Below, one piece after another: positions 1 through 8,696 of a stretch of 64,000 nt of DNA. The translations under genes were made by a program, and so were the position numbers. How positions within the stretch are numbered: the stretch's first letter is position 1; each line of letters opens with the position of its first letter. This DNA is from Subtercola lobariae (GTDB taxonomy: Bacteria; Actinomycetota; Actinomycetes; Actinomycetales; Microbacteriaceae). Where the stretch lies: positions 1 through 64,000 of the forward strand of contig NZ_BMGP01000002.1 in the NCBI RefSeq assembly GCF_014640255.1. The letters run 5' to 3'. The notes under the pieces were generated by a model, which ran no database searches, was not told the origin of the DNA, and saw nothing but the letters and a program-made list of their open reading frames with translations.

Positions 1-1025
1 AGCAGCGCAGCCTCCGGTTCATCACCCTGCCGTCGGGGATGGTGAAAATGATCGGCCTGCTGCCACCCGAAGACGCCGCATCCTGGCTCGCGATCGACGC
101 CGCCACCCAAAGCCCCCGGGTGCGGCCATCGTTCCGTGCTGATCCGGCCGATACGGATCCTGACGGTGGAACTACTGCGACCCGGCGAAGCGGCGGTGAC
201 ACGGGCTCTGCGAGGGCCACTGTCGCCGCTGATACTGCGGCCGGCAACGATCACGGCGACGACGATGAGGCCGGCGAGCCGCCGATCGACCCTGTGTTCG
301 AGGATCCGCGTACTCGGGATCAGAAATGTTTAGACGTTTTCACTGATGTGATCCGGAGGGGTGCGACGTTGCCTGAGGTGCCCCGTATCAACGGTGCCGC
401 CGCAGTCGTTTCGGTGCATGCTGATCTTGATGACATTGTTGCCGGCCGCGGGGTGGGCTGGGTACCCGGCATCACCGAACCGTTACCCGCGTCGAGTGTG
501 CAGCAGCTGCTCTGCCACGCCGACACAACCACCACGGTGTTCGGTGAGGGCGGCCACGTGCTCTGCCAAGGCAAGAAGCAACGCCTGTTCACGACCCGGC
601 AGATTCAGGCCATGGCGGCCCGTGACGGCGGATGCGTCTGGCCACGCTGCGACCGGCCCCCGTCCTGGTGCGAAAGTCACCACACAACCCCCTGGACCTC
701 GCAAGGCTACCTCCCAGGCCGTACCGATGTGGACCTCGGCGTGCTCCTGTGCCATTTTCACCATTCCGTCGTACACAAAACGGGGTGGACGTTGATCATG
801 ATCAGCGGCGCACCACACTTCATCCCACCCGACAGCCTCGACTGGACACAAACCCCGAGACCCGCAACCCAGCAACGCACCCGCACACGACTGAAACCAT
901 TGAAACTCGGCGACCTCCCCAAACGAACAGAACCCTGGCACCGCACACCAAGCCCCGAGGGCTACGCCGCGAGCAACATCGCCGCTCGCACCCGCGCGGC
1001 CAACCCCGGCCGCGATACGCCATGA
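1..1025 (+). CDS. DUF222/13E12-family HNH endonuclease, 5'-truncated by the window edge
   Basis: The reading frame is already open at base 3, so only the C-terminal 340 residues are present. They match the C-terminal two thirds of the full-length protein on the minus strand at 40729-42387, roughly 97 percent by eye. The HNH domain lies near the end: a CVWPRCDRP segment, then ESHHTTPW, then LLCHFHHSVVHK, giving the paired cysteines and histidines expected of an HNH zinc/metal fold. The middle section is acidic and low in complexity. DUF222-HNH proteins are multi-copy in Microbacteriaceae and mycobacteria and their role is unsettled; nuclease activity is inferred from the fold. The last 24 residues differ completely from the other copy, although the TGA stop sits in a DNA island shared by both. 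Confidence 0.9.
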   Translation, partial: QRSLRFITLPSGMVKMIGLLPPEDAASWLAIDAATQSPRVRPSFRADPADTDPDGGTTATRRSGGDTGSARATVAADTAAGNDHGDDDEAGEPPIDPVFEDPRTRDQKCLDVFTDVIRRGATLPEVPRINGAAAVVSVHADLDDIVAGRGVGWVPGITEPLPASSVQQLLCHADTTTTVFGEGGHVLCQGKKQRLFTTRQIQAMAARDGGCVWPRCDRPPSWCESHHTTPWTSQGYLPGRTDVDLGVLLCHFHHSVVHKTGWTLIMISGAPHFIPPDSLDWTQTPRPATQQRTRTRLKPLKLGDLPKRTEPWHRTPSPEGYAASNIAARTRAANPGRDTP

Positions 1026-1049
1026 CCCGCACGAGCACAGAACTCTGCC
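1..1049 (+). repeat. 1-kb inverted repeat, left arm (HNH gene copy 1)
   Basis: Bases 1-952 align without gaps to the reverse complement of 40769-41720 (base x pairs with 41721 minus x). Identity then stops for 68 nt here versus 35 nt in the other copy, and resumes for 29 nt (1021-1049 versus 40705-40733) with one mismatch. The left arm continues beyond the window start. Arms of this length and identity, in opposite orientation and about 40 kb apart, are a substrate for homologous inversion of the segment between them. Confidence 0.92.
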
Positions 1050-1190
1050 TACAGCCGGGTGGCACAAGCAGCGGCACAGTCAGCACGCCCACAGCGAGTG
1101 TGGAGGCGATAGCGTTTGACTGGAGTCGAAGCCCGCGGCGCAGTGCACAGAACCCGTCTATGTTCGCGCCGAGAATTCGAAAGACCGCCC

Positions 1191-1691
1191 ATGTCAATGT
1201 TCTGGCACCGAACAGGCCAAACGCCCGCATCCGCGAAAGTGCTCGTCTCGGCGAGCGCGCTGTCTGCAGCAACGCTGACGCTGACGCTGACGCTGACGCT
1301 GACGCTTGCGCTGACCGGGTGCAGCTCGGCGAGCCAGTCGCCGCTCATCGGCGCGACCTTCACGTCTGTGAGCGGTCACGACGACACTGGAGACCTGGCA
1401 TGGCTCGGCACCGAGCCGTTGTACGTGAGCTTTACGAATCAGAACAATCAGGCGACCATCGGCGTCAAGACGCCGTGCAATACCCTCACGGCGCCCGTTC
1501 AGATCAACAGCACCCTGCTCACCATCGACGCGCGGCAGATGACTGCGACCCAGATGGGATGCTCGTCACCCGAAAGCGAGTACGAGGCGTGGACGACCGC
1601 GTTCCTCGAAACACCGTTGACTTACAAGCTCAATGGGCGAGAGTTGACGCTCTCGAACCCCACCGACGAAGTGATTCTGCACGAAAACTGA
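1191..1691 (+). CDS. META/HslJ-like lipoprotein
   Basis: The 166-residue protein has an N-terminal hydrophobic signal ending in a lipobox (LTGC) followed by a Ser-rich linker, so it is probably a lipid-anchored surface protein. The rest resembles a META (HslJ-type) domain: a central PCN element, a TQMGC motif near residue 125, then an alternating hydrophobic C-terminus. The hydrophobic core of the signal is built from a hexanucleotide repeat (1272-1307) reading Thr-Leu. I start at the ATG at 1191 because it directly precedes the signal; an in-frame upstream start at 1116 would add 25 residues rich in Arg. The gene stands alone between the HNH copy and a hexapeptide-repeat gene. Function is unknown. 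Confidence 0.72.
   Translation: MSMFWHRTGQTPASAKVLVSASALSAATLTLTLTLTLTLALTGCSSASQSPLIGATFTSVSGHDDTGDLAWLGTEPLYVSFTNQNNQATIGVKTPCNTLTAPVQINSTLLTIDARQMTATQMGCSSPESEYEAWTTAFLETPLTYKLNGRELTLSNPTDEVILHEN
1272..1307 (+). repeat. Hexanucleotide tandem repeat inside a signal peptide
   Basis: Unit ACGCTG occurs five times exactly and a sixth time with one change, encoding alternating Thr-Leu in the hydrophobic core of the lipoprotein signal. A change of one unit would alter the core length by two residues without shifting the frame. Confidence 0.9.
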
Positions 1692-1833
1692 ATGCCGAGC
1701 ATCCGTCGCCCCCTGTAGGGAATCGACGACGGCTTTTCGTTGTTGTGTGTAGCAAGGGTACAAGTGAACGCAGATCTGCCTGCGAGCAGGGCCCTGCACA
1801 GCAACAGCTACGCACAACAGCAAGGAGACGCAG

Positions 1834-2310
1834 TTGAGCAAGATTTATGTAGAGATAGAGAACGAATACGGCGAACTGGCACGATACAAGCACCACTCCA
1901 ACGGGCGTGGGTTCATTTCGGCTACGTCGGTAGTGCATCCGACCGCGTTCGTCGAGGCATCGGCTTACGTCGAGCCTGAAGCACAGCTCGGCCAGGGCGC
2001 CTGGGTGGGCGCGGGCAGCTGGATCGACCGAGGCGCGGTCGTGGGGGCCGGCGTTTTCATCGGCGCGAACGTGCACGTGGGGCAAGAGGCACGCATCGGT
2101 CGTGGCGCCAAAATCGGAAGCCACACGCGAATCGGTGACCGCGCAGTGATCACCGACGGGATGCACGTGGCACACGACACGACCATCGCCGACGGTGAGC
2201 TGGTGACCCGAAGCGCCGAGCGCGCCACCGAACGAGCGAATGAGCGCGCCACCGAACGAGCGAACGAGCGCCTGAGCGGGAACGACGGCGGATTCGCCAA
2301 GGCGGCGTAG
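1834..2310 (+). CDS. Left-handed beta-helix (hexapeptide repeat) protein
   Basis: The 158-residue protein starts at TTG, chosen because AAGGAG lies 7 nt upstream (1821-1826) and no better start is near. Residues 30-125 are imperfect hexapeptides with V/I at every sixth position (SVVHPTAFVEASAYVEP and onward), the signature of a left-handed beta-helix as in acyl- and acetyltransferases of the LpxA/UDP-GlcNAc type. No acceptor domain is present, so the substrate cannot be named. The C-terminus carries two copies of an ERATERAN-type octapeptide encoded by a 24-nt repeat at about 2219-2270, probably disordered or helical. It has no clear operon partner. Confidence 0.7.
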   Translation: MSKIYVEIENEYGELARYKHHSNGRGFISATSVVHPTAFVEASAYVEPEAQLGQGAWVGAGSWIDRGAVVGAGVFIGANVHVGQEARIGRGAKIGSHTRIGDRAVITDGMHVAHDTTIADGELVTRSAERATERANERATERANERLSGNDGGFAKAA

Positions 2311-2408
2311 CCCCAACGCGGCGCAACTGGCCGGAGTGGCGCGGCCCCCGCAAGGCGGCATAGACCGCCGAGGCGGCGAAGCCCTCAACGCGGCGTAGCC
2401 CCGCCCTT

Positions 2409-2444
2409 GCTGCCGCGAGCCTCCCTCACCGGCCTCGCGGCAGC
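2409..2444 (+). terminator. Perfect 11-bp hairpin between two plus-strand genes
   Basis: GCTGCCGCGAG at 2409-2419 pairs perfectly with CTCGCGGCAGC at 2434-2444 across a 14-nt loop. No U-tract follows, so termination is only one possibility. It lies just upstream of the -10 box of the next gene and could also act on its promoter. Confidence 0.45.
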
Positions 2445-2446
2445 CC

Positions 2447-2452
2447 TAGGCT
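2447..2452 (+). promoter_or_regulatory. Leaderless-type -10 box for the Pr6Pr gene
   Basis: TAGGCT is followed by 7 nt and then the ATG at 2460, with no Shine-Dalgarno sequence. The same arrangement recurs at many other genes in this window. No convincing -35 is seen. Confidence 0.55.
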
Positions 2453-2459
2453 GACCCTC

Positions 2460-3161
2460 ATGCGGCTCCTCTTCGTCATTCTGCGAATCGTGATGGCCTT
2501 CGCCATAGCAATCGCCATCGTGGCGCAACTCGCCCACTCGGTCAGCTTTCTGCAAGGCACTTCAGGCTTTGACCAGGCCTTCTTCGTGACGAACTTCTTC
2601 AGCTTCTTCACCGTCGACTCGAACGCGGCGAGCGTGGTCGTGCTGCTAGCAGGGGCTGCGCTGGGCATCTGGCGAACCGGCAACACAAACGCAGCCACAG
2701 CCACAGCCACAGACCCTCTGCTTTACACCACGGTTCGCGCGGCGGTCGTGACCTATATGGTCACGACCGGCATCGTCTACAACCTGCTCCTTCGCCCCCT
2801 TTCGCTGCCGCAGGGGCAGACGCTCGAGTGGTCGAACGAAATTCTGCACGTGGTCGCACCGCTCTACCTGCTTCTCGACTGGCTGTTCGCTCCCGGCCGC
2901 GCCCGGCTGAACTACCGGCGGCTCTGGGCGATTGTCTCGTTTCCCATCGTGTGGGTGATTTACACACTGATTCGCGGGCCGCTGGCCATCGATGCATCAA
3001 CCGGTAAGCCGTGGTACCCGTACCCGTTCTTGAACCCGGCCGCCTCGGCTAACGGGTACGTTTCTGTCTCGTTCTACGTCGTGCTGATTGCGCTGGTGAT
3101 CAGCGCGCTCGGCGTGGGCGTGATCTGGGTGTCGCGCCGCGCGGCTCGAATCTCCACCTGA
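2460..3161 (+). CDS. Pr6Pr-family integral membrane protein
   Basis: This 233-residue protein has about six hydrophobic segments (residues 5-25, 55-72, 88-108, 122-140, 152-168 and 205-226). The order of features, with a FFSFFTVDSN element after the first loop, an LLLRP element and a central VVAPLYLLLDWL segment, is that of the Pr6Pr family (FAR-17a/AIG1-related). The family is common in actinobacteria; the eukaryotic relatives act on lipids, but no bacterial function is established. The TAVTTG-like loop at the second helix contains a short Ala-Thr repeat. It appears to be transcribed from its own leaderless promoter. Confidence 0.75.
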   Translation: MRLLFVILRIVMAFAIAIAIVAQLAHSVSFLQGTSGFDQAFFVTNFFSFFTVDSNAASVVVLLAGAALGIWRTGNTNAATATATDPLLYTTVRAAVVTYMVTTGIVYNLLLRPLSLPQGQTLEWSNEILHVVAPLYLLLDWLFAPGRARLNYRRLWAIVSFPIVWVIYTLIRGPLAIDASTGKPWYPYPFLNPAASANGYVSVSFYVVLIALVISALGVGVIWVSRRAARIST

Positions 3162-3227
3162 ACCTCCACCCGAACATCCACCCACCGGCGGTGTTGCCGA
3201 ATGGATGCTCAGACGAGCATTTAAGGC

Positions 3228-3746
3228 ATGAACACACAACTTCTTGTCAACGCCGCTCTCATCGTCGTAGCCGTGGGGTGGATGGGTTTGCGCCAACTGA
3301 ACTGGCGGCCGGTCGAGCTCGCACGCATGTGGCGCTCGCCTCTCATTCTCGGCGCCATCGGTTTGGTCACCCTCGTGAACTCGTCGAACCTGTCGCACAT
3401 CACCACCTTCGATGTGGGCGTGCTGGTTTTCGAGATCATCATTTCGCTCGCTGTCGGGTCGGCGCTGGGCGTGATGGCGAAGTTTCGGCCGATCACCGCA
3501 CAAGGCAGGGCCGAGGCGCACGACGACGGTGGTGCGACCCTCGAGAGCCGCACCGGCTGGTGGGGTTTCGCGCTCTGGGTGGCTTTCATCGTTCTGCGCA
3601 TCGGAATCGATGTGGGTGCGGGAGCAATGGGCTCTCAGATCGCCTCATCGACGGCCATGATTCTGATTCTGCTCGCCGCCAACCGCGTCGCCCGCTCGGC
3701 CGTCTTCGCCGCACGCATCGGCCGTCTGACATCTGTCGGTGTCTGA
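3228..3746 (+). CDS. Four-helix integral membrane protein of unknown function
   Basis: The 172-residue protein has hydrophobic stretches near residues 4-20, 37-55, 61-84 and 112-150, with an RQLNWRPVEL segment after the first helix. The general layout resembles small CcdC/DUF1453-like membrane proteins, but I do not recognise it firmly. It lies 66 nt after the Pr6Pr gene on the same strand and may be co-transcribed. The next gene downstream is a histidine kinase with its own multi-helix input domain, so a sensing partnership is possible but unsupported. Confidence 0.6.
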   Translation: MNTQLLVNAALIVVAVGWMGLRQLNWRPVELARMWRSPLILGAIGLVTLVNSSNLSHITTFDVGVLVFEIIISLAVGSALGVMAKFRPITAQGRAEAHDDGGATLESRTGWWGFALWVAFIVLRIGIDVGAGAMGSQIASSTAMILILLAANRVARSAVFAARIGRLTSVGV

Positions 3747-3811
3747 GCCCCGACACTCTCCTCGCGCGAGACGCCCGTCAACAGGCGACACAATAGAGAC
3801 ACAATAGAACA

Positions 3812-5296
3812 GTGAACCCACAACCCCGCACCGGATGGTTGAGCGTCGCGCTCAACCTCTTCGGCGTGATTGTTGTGACCTGGGCACTGATCGGCAACTT
3901 CTCAGGCGTGCTCGCGACGGGTATGTTCGTGGTGTGCGGCGTGGGCCTGGTCGCCTGGTTGTTCGCCATCGTGATTTCGGTGCTGACCGGGTCGGTGCTG
4001 ACCGGGTCGGTGCTGACCGGGTCGGTGCTGACCGGGTCGGTGCTGACCGGGTCGGTGCTGAACAGCACAAGCACAAGCACGAGCACGAGCTTGAGCACGA
4101 GCTCGACCGCGACCGCTTCGCCCGGAGTCGCTGCCGACCGAGCCCTTTTCGTGGCCTTCATTGTGATGGCCGTTTGCGGCGCCATCGCCGCGCCGCCCAC
4201 GCTCGGCCTTTTCGTCGCCCTTGTTGTGGCTGCGGTCATCCGCTCTGTCGCTAACACCAGCTGGCCGCTGTGGTTTGGAATGGCGATTGTCTTGGGGTCG
4301 ATGGGTATCGTCGCGCTGGTGGCGCTCACCGAGCATCCGTCGCCCCAGGCTGTGGGCTCGTTGTCACCGCTCGGCCTGCTCGCCATCGAAGGCGGCATCG
4401 CCGTTTCGGCTCTCGGCGGCCTCAGCCGGCGGCAGTACCGCATCGCAGAGGCGCAGGCGAACGCACTGCGCGAAGAGCGTCTCGACGCGCGAGAGAAACA
4501 ATCCGCGCTCGCCACGCTTTCTGAACGGCAGGCAATGGCGCGCGAAATTCACGATGTGCTCGCTCACAGCCTCGGCGGACTTGTCATTCAGCTCGATGCC
4601 GTCGACGCGTTGCTGGAGTCGGGCGACGTCGGTGCAGCAGAGACCCGCGTTCGAGATGCACGCCAGCTCGCCGCATCGGGGCTCGCCGAGGCGCGCCGGG
4701 CAGTGGATGCACTGCGCGAGCCCGACGCAACAGCTCTCATTCGTGCCTCAGACCTCACCGCAGCCCTCGGTGAACTGGTCGAAGCGAACCGAGCGCTCGG
4801 CGGCCACGTGGAGTACCGTGACAGCCTGCCGCCAGAGCTGCCGGTGTCGGGCGAGGCCGCGCTGGCTCTGCGGCGAGCGTTACAAGAGGCGCTCACCAAT
4901 GCGCGCAAGCACGCCGCCGGGCAGCCCGTCGAGGTGGTGGTGGAGGCGGTGGTGGTGGTGGAGGCGGTGGTGGTGGAGGCGGCGGTAACGGAGGATGCTA
5001 CTGCGGCGGCAGCGAACCCGGCAACCTCGCTGGTGCGCATCCGCGTGAGCAACCCGCTCGGGCACGCGCACGATGCGCTCGGCGCCTCGGGCTACCGGCA
5101 CGGCCTCAACGGCATGGCTGAGCGGTTCGATCGGCTGCCCGGCGGCGAGGTCTCGGCGGGCGTCGTCGGCGGCAGCTTCGTTGTGGATGCCAGTGTTGGC
5201 AGCGCCAGGGTTCGCAGCGCCAGGGTTCGCAGCGCCAGTGATCGCAGCGCCAGAGTCGCCGACGCCAGTGTGGCCGGGGAGGCTGACGACGCATGA
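3812..5296 (+). CDS. Membrane sensor histidine kinase, NarL/DesK type (HisKA_3)
   Basis: The 494-residue kinase has an N-terminal membrane region of about six helices (residues 8-200) interrupted by a repeat insert, a dimerisation/phosphoacceptor helix with [14 protein letters not shown] (His near residue 248), and an HATPase_c domain with an N-box [12 protein letters not shown] and a G-box near [12 protein letters not shown]. Kinases of this class phosphorylate LuxR-type regulators, and one follows with a 4-nt overlap (ATGA at 5293-5296), so the two form a pair. Two oddities: five copies of a TGSVL-type pentapeptide between helices two and three, and Val/Glu-rich and Arg-Ser-Ala-rich low-complexity insertions in and after the ATPase domain. 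Start is GTG. The signal sensed is unknown. Confidence 0.88.
   Translation: MNPQPRTGWLSVALNLFGVIVVTWALIGNFSGVLATGMFVVCGVGLVAWLFAIVISVLTGSVLTGSVLTGSVLTGSVLTGSVLNSTSTSTSTSLSTSSTATASPGVAADRALFVAFIVMAVCGAIAAPPTLGLFVALVVAAVIRSVANTSWPLWFGMAIVLGSMGIVALVALTEHPSPQAVGSLSPLGLLAIEGGIAVSALGGLSRRQYRIAEAQANALREERLDAREKQSALATLSERQAMAREIHDVLAHSLGGLVIQLDAVDALLESGDVGAAETRVRDARQLAASGLAEARRAVDALREPDATALIRASDLTAALGELVEANRALGGHVEYRDSLPPELPVSGEAALALRRALQEALTNARKHAAGQPVEVVVEAVVVVEAVVVEAAVTEDATAAAANPATSLVRIRVSNPLGHAHDALGASGYRHGLNGMAERFDRLPGGEVSAGVVGGSFVVDASVGSARVRSARVRSASDRSARVADASVAGEADDA
3977..4061 (+). repeat. 15-nt tandem repeat in the kinase membrane region
   Basis: The unit TCGGTGCTGACCGGG occurs five times exactly (3977-4051) plus a partial sixth, encoding Ser-Val-Leu-Thr-Gly. 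It is followed by a run of AGCAC(A/G)-type hexamers. Units are in frame, so copy-number change would lengthen or shorten the segment without breaking the gene. Confidence 0.92.
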
Positions 5297-6021
5297 CCGC
5301 TCCCCCAGACTCCGGTGCACGCGTGATTCGCGTGCTCGTGGCCGATGATCAAGCCATTGTTCGCGACGGGCTGGTCACCGTGCTTTCGCTGCTGCCCGAC
5401 GTCGAGGTGGTCGGCGAGGCCGCGAACGGCGCAGAGGCGGTGCGCCTCGCGGCCGAGACCGCTCCCGATGTCGTGCTGATGGATCTGCGGATGCCCGTGC
5501 TCGACGGCACCGCCGCCACAGCCCAGATACTGCAGACCCACCCCGGCACTGCGGTTCTCATTCTCACCACATTCGCCGACGACGCCTCGATTTCGGGTGC
5601 ACTTCGGGTGGCCGCGCGGGGTTACCTGACGAAAGACGCCTCTCGCGGTGAAGTCGCGGCGGCGATTCGATCGGTGGCAAGCGGGCAGACCACCCTTGCG
5701 CCCGAGGTGGCCGCGCGGCTGATCAGGCGCTTCACCGATGGGAACGGCGCAGAAGCGGAGATGGGCTCCTCCGCCACGACGGGCTCCTCTGCCAAGACAG
5801 GCTCCTCCGGCAAGACGGGCCACGCACCCCTCCGCTTTCCGCAGCTCACCCACCGCGAAGCGGAGGTGCTCGACCTGATGGCTGAGGGGCTCAATAACGC
5901 CGAAATCGCGTCTCGACTCTTCGTGAGCGTGCCCACGGTCAAGACGCACATCAATTCGCTTTTCGCCAAACTGCAGGTGCGCGATCGATCGCAGGCCATT
6001 GCGCTAGCACTGGGGTCGTAA
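5293..6021 (+). CDS. NarL/FixJ-family response regulator
   Basis: The 242-residue protein has a receiver domain (residues 10-130) with the DDQ acidic pair near residue 18, phosphoacceptor Asp in [12 protein letters not shown] near residue 62 and a conserved Lys in YLTKDAS. A Ser/Thr/Gly-rich linker with three repeats of a TGSSA-like motif follows, then a LuxR-type helix-turn-helix ([22 protein letters not shown], residues about 182-235). It overlaps the kinase gene by 4 nt and is its evident partner. Targets are unknown; neighbouring genes give no clear hint. Confidence 0.92.
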   Translation: MTAPPDSGARVIRVLVADDQAIVRDGLVTVLSLLPDVEVVGEAANGAEAVRLAAETAPDVVLMDLRMPVLDGTAATAQILQTHPGTAVLILTTFADDASISGALRVAARGYLTKDASRGEVAAAIRSVASGQTTLAPEVAARLIRRFTDGNGAEAEMGSSATTGSSAKTGSSGKTGHAPLRFPQLTHREAEVLDLMAEGLNNAEIASRLFVSVPTVKTHINSLFAKLQVRDRSQAIALALGS

Positions 6022-6045
6022 CAGCTTCGACGCCGAACGGCAGTG

Positions 6046-6051
6046 TATGGT
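6046..6051 (+). promoter_or_regulatory. Leaderless-type -10 box for the MarR gene
   Basis: TATGGT, then 6 nt, then the ATG at 6058. This spacing decides the start in favour of 6058 over the in-frame GTG at 6043, which lies upstream of the box. Confidence 0.6.
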
Positions 6052-6057
6052 CGAAAA

Positions 6058-6498
6058 ATGCCTGAGTCTGAGCTGAATCGCGACGAAGTAGCCGAGCGTT
6101 TGACCTTGGTGATCAGTCGGCTGAGCCGGCGTATTCGCCCCGTCGGCGACGAGCTAAGCCACGGATTGCTTTCAGCATTGTCGAGCGTCAAGAACGCGGG
6201 CCCTATGCGGCCGAGCGATCTGGCACGGCTCGAGCATGTCGCGGCCCCGACGATGACCCGCATTGTCGCCGATCTCGAGAACCGCGGCCTCATCGAGCGC
6301 GCAGCCGACCCGGTCGACGGGCGCTCCTTTCTGCTTCGGGTCACCGACCGCGGCCTCAACGCGGTAGCGGATGCCCGATCGTCACGTATGGCGCGGGTGC
6401 TGGCCATGCTCGCTGAGCAGTCCGACGCCGACCTCTCGCTCATCGCCGCCGCCTTGCCTGCTCTCGAAGAGGTCGCGGTCAGCCCGATCAGCGCCTGA
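6058..6498 (+). CDS. MarR-family transcriptional regulator
   Basis: The 146-residue protein has the MarR winged helix-turn-helix: an N-terminal dimer helix (LTLVISRLSRRIRPVGD), recognition-helix region MRPSDLARLEHVAAPTMTRIV near residues 53-75, and a wing with the DPVDGRSFLLRVTDRG motif around residues 88-103. Such proteins usually repress nearby genes and respond to small phenolic ligands. No transporter or oxidoreductase is directly adjacent, so its target is not evident. It converges with the SRAP gene. Confidence 0.88.
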   Translation: MPESELNRDEVAERLTLVISRLSRRIRPVGDELSHGLLSALSSVKNAGPMRPSDLARLEHVAAPTMTRIVADLENRGLIERAADPVDGRSFLLRVTDRGLNAVADARSSRMARVLAMLAEQSDADLSLIAAALPALEEVAVSPISA

Positions 6499-6548
6499 GC
6501 AGGCTGCGCTGCCTGCTCTGCCCACTGCTACCGCGCGGCCGGCCGCGC
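6497..6548. terminator. Convergent intergenic hairpins (candidate bidirectional terminator)
   Basis: A 7-bp stem (GAGCAGG 6497-6503 with CCTGCTC 6512-6518) overlaps the MarR stop codon and is followed by a perfect 16-bp palindrome GCGCGGCCGGCCGCGC at 6533-6548. Both lie between the convergent MarR and SRAP genes. There is no U-tract. Confidence 0.45.
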
Positions 6549-6569
6549 CCTGCGCCGCGTTGCGCTGCG

Positions 6570-7370
6570 TCAGCCTGCCAGCTCGACCGGCTCGATGAGC
6601 CCCGGGTCGTCGGGGTTCAGCGTGCGCGAGTTGTTGACGGTGCGAGCTACCGGGTAGGTCGTGATCGACCGAGCGACAGCGAGCGAACTGCGGTCGAGCG
6701 CCGCCAGAACGGGCTCGGGGTTGCCGATCTTGGTGGGGTCGAGCCAGGGCGTCCAGAGATCGGGGGTGAGAAACACGGGCATCCGTTCGTGTATCTCGCC
6801 CGACGCATCGGCCGCCTCACGCGTCACGATGGTGAAGGTGACCCGCCACTGACCGGCTTCGTCTTTGCGAACGCTGTAGAGGCCTGCCGCGGCCAGCAGA
6901 TCGATGTCGGCGTGAATGAAGTACGGCTGCTTTCCGTCAGCCTGCTGCTGCCATTCGTAATACCCGTTCATCGGAACGATGCACCGATGCGACGCGAACG
7001 CGCTGCGAAACATGCCGTTCGTGGCCACGGTTTCGAGCCGCGCATTGATGGGCGCCGGGCCCTTCGGTTTGGCCCAGGCCGGCTTCAGGCCCCACTGGGC
7101 GAGTTCGACCTCACGTAGCGCAGAGCCGTCATTGGCGCCGTCAGCAGCGCTACCATCAGAGCCGTCAGCCGCGCTGCCATCCGCGCTACCACCAGCGCTG
7201 TCAGCAGACTCTTCCCGCTCGCTCGGCGCGGGCCGCTGCCGGATGATCGGGGCTTCGTCGGTGGGCGCGACGCTGTAGCTCGGCCGCCACTCCTGCGGGT
7301 CACCGCCCCGCGCGATGAACTCCAGAATGAGGTCATCGGTTTCTTTGTTCATGGCGAATCTGCCGCACAT
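6570..7370 (-). CDS. SOS-response-associated peptidase (SRAP; YedK/HMCES family)
   Basis: The 266-residue protein begins MCGRF, with Cys2 as the catalytic nucleophile that forms thiazolidine links to abasic sites in single-stranded DNA. Other family hallmarks are the INARLETV segment (Asn), IVPMNGYYEW (Glu) and the HERMPVFL segment (His). The family shields abasic sites at forks. Residues about 52-88 are an inserted Gly/Ser/Asp-rich repeat (SADGSAADGSDGSAADG) between the first strand and ELAQWGLKPAW, which YedK lacks. No LexA-type box was found upstream. It stands 63 nt downstream of the GH3 gene on the same strand and may be read through from it. Confidence 0.92.
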   Translation of the reverse strand: MCGRFAMNKETDDLILEFIARGGDPQEWRPSYSVAPTDEAPIIRQRPAPSEREESADSAGGSADGSAADGSDGSAADGANDGSALREVELAQWGLKPAWAKPKGPAPINARLETVATNGMFRSAFASHRCIVPMNGYYEWQQQADGKQPYFIHADIDLLAAAGLYSVRKDEAGQWRVTFTIVTREAADASGEIHERMPVFLTPDLWTPWLDPTKIGNPEPVLAALDRSSLAVARSITTYPVARTVNNSRTLNPDDPGLIEPVELAG

Positions 7371-7433
7371 GATGCGCCCCTCCTCTGTGATGCCGGAGCC
7401 CGCAACCGAGCCGACCCCTTCTGCCTTCTGAGC

Positions 7434-8696
7434 CTACGGGTGGCTGCGCTCCCACGCAGCCCGCTGCAACGTGAGAATGCGAACCACCGACTCGTCGATC
7501 TGTTCTTCGGCGATCTGACCCGACTGCACGGCCGCGGCGACGGAGGCGACGATGGGCGCCAGGTCGATGGTTCCGTCGTAGAGCAGTAGGTCGTTGCCGG
7601 CTGCGATGGCTTTCACCGCGTTCGTCGCCCTGTCGGCGTACTCGGGCACGCCTGACGCCTCGAGCATGAGCATGTCGTCGGTCACGGCCACGCCGGTGAA
7701 GCCGAGCTGGCCGCGCAGCATCTCGTGCCAGCGCACCGAAAGAGAAGCCGGCACCGAATCGACGCTCGAATACACGAGGTGACCGAACATCACCAGTTCT
7801 GCGCCAGCGCCGATGCCGGCCGCGAACGACGGGGCGTCTCGAGCCTGCCAGTCGCTCTCAGAAACGTCGACGGTCGGGATGCTCGAATGCGAGTCGCTCT
7901 CGGTCTCGCCGTGACCCGGAAAATGCTTCAGCGTGCTGAACACTACCCCGTTTTCGGCGGCGACCGACGCGGCGACCCGATCACTCGAAGCCTGAGGATC
8001 GGTGCCCAGCACCCGATCGTAGATGAACGATGCCGGGTCTGCGGTGACATCGGCAACCGTTCCGAAGTTGACCGAAACTCCCGCTTGTTTCAGAAGCGCA
8101 GCGCGCTGGGTGAAGGCGTCGGTGGTTGCCTGCACGGGCATCGAACGAAGCCGATCGGCGCCGGGAAGGGTGTCTTCGTTCAGCCGGGCAACGTCTCCGC
8201 CCTCTTCGTCGATGGAGATCAGCGGTGAGAGCCCAGCGCTCAGACCAATGCCCGACATCGTCGCGCCGACAGTCGGCGCCGGCCCGGCCACGTTGTCGCC
8301 CAGGAGAATGAAGCCTCCCGGTTGGTTCGCGGTGAGATAGGCCTGCATGGAGGCCGGATCGGTTCCGCCGACGTGCACCATGAACATGGTCGCGATCTTG
8401 TCAGCGAGGCTCATCGAACGCATGCGCGTTGTGGCATATGTTCGGTCGAGCTCGGCGGAGGTGGGCAGGTAGCGGGTGGGGTACGGCGTGGGGGCGGCAG
8501 TGGAGTCGAGATCGGGCGCAGCGATGTCTGGCGCGAGGCCGGTGGGCGCCGGAGATGATGACGACGGTGACAGCGACGACGCGTTCGCAGACCCTGCCGA
8601 GCCCGCACCGCCCGACGAAGCTGCGCAGCCGGTGAGTGCGGTGAGGGTCACCCCCACGATGAGGGCGGTCAGAGCGCGAGCGCGACGCACGGTCAT
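7434..8696 (-). CDS. Glycoside hydrolase family 3 lipoprotein (NagZ-like beta-N-acetylhexosaminidase)
   Basis: The 420-residue protein starts with a signal peptide and lipobox (LTALTGCAAS), then a Ser/Ala-rich linker to residue 80 and a GH3 catalytic barrel. The NagZ-type loop KHFPGHGETESDSHSS (about residues 250-265, with the His-Asp dyad) and the nucleophile region AVTDDMLML are present. The predicted reaction is removal of terminal GlcNAc from muropeptides at the outer face of the membrane. Its start overlaps the preceding gamma-carbonic-anhydrase-like gene by ATGA (8693-8696), so it is the third gene of a coupled operon, although a functional link to the two upstream genes is not obvious. 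Confidence 0.9.
   Translation of the reverse strand: MTVRRARALTALIVGVTLTALTGCAASSGGAGSAGSANASSLSPSSSSPAPTGLAPDIAAPDLDSTAAPTPYPTRYLPTSAELDRTYATTRMRSMSLADKIATMFMVHVGGTDPASMQAYLTANQPGGFILLGDNVAGPAPTVGATMSGIGLSAGLSPLISIDEEGGDVARLNEDTLPGADRLRSMPVQATTDAFTQRAALLKQAGVSVNFGTVADVTADPASFIYDRVLGTDPQASSDRVAASVAAENGVVFSTLKHFPGHGETESDSHSSIPTVDVSESDWQARDAPSFAAGIGAGAELVMFGHLVYSSVDSVPASLSVRWHEMLRGQLGFTGVAVTDDMLMLEASGVPEYADRATNAVKAIAAGNDLLLYDGTIDLAPIVASVAAAVQSGQIAEEQIDESVVRILTLQRAAWERSHP

Noticed and set aside
632-1837. Long plus-strand frame across the HNH 3' end
   Set aside because: It overlaps two genes in other frames and reads as Arg/Pro-rich shadow sequence.
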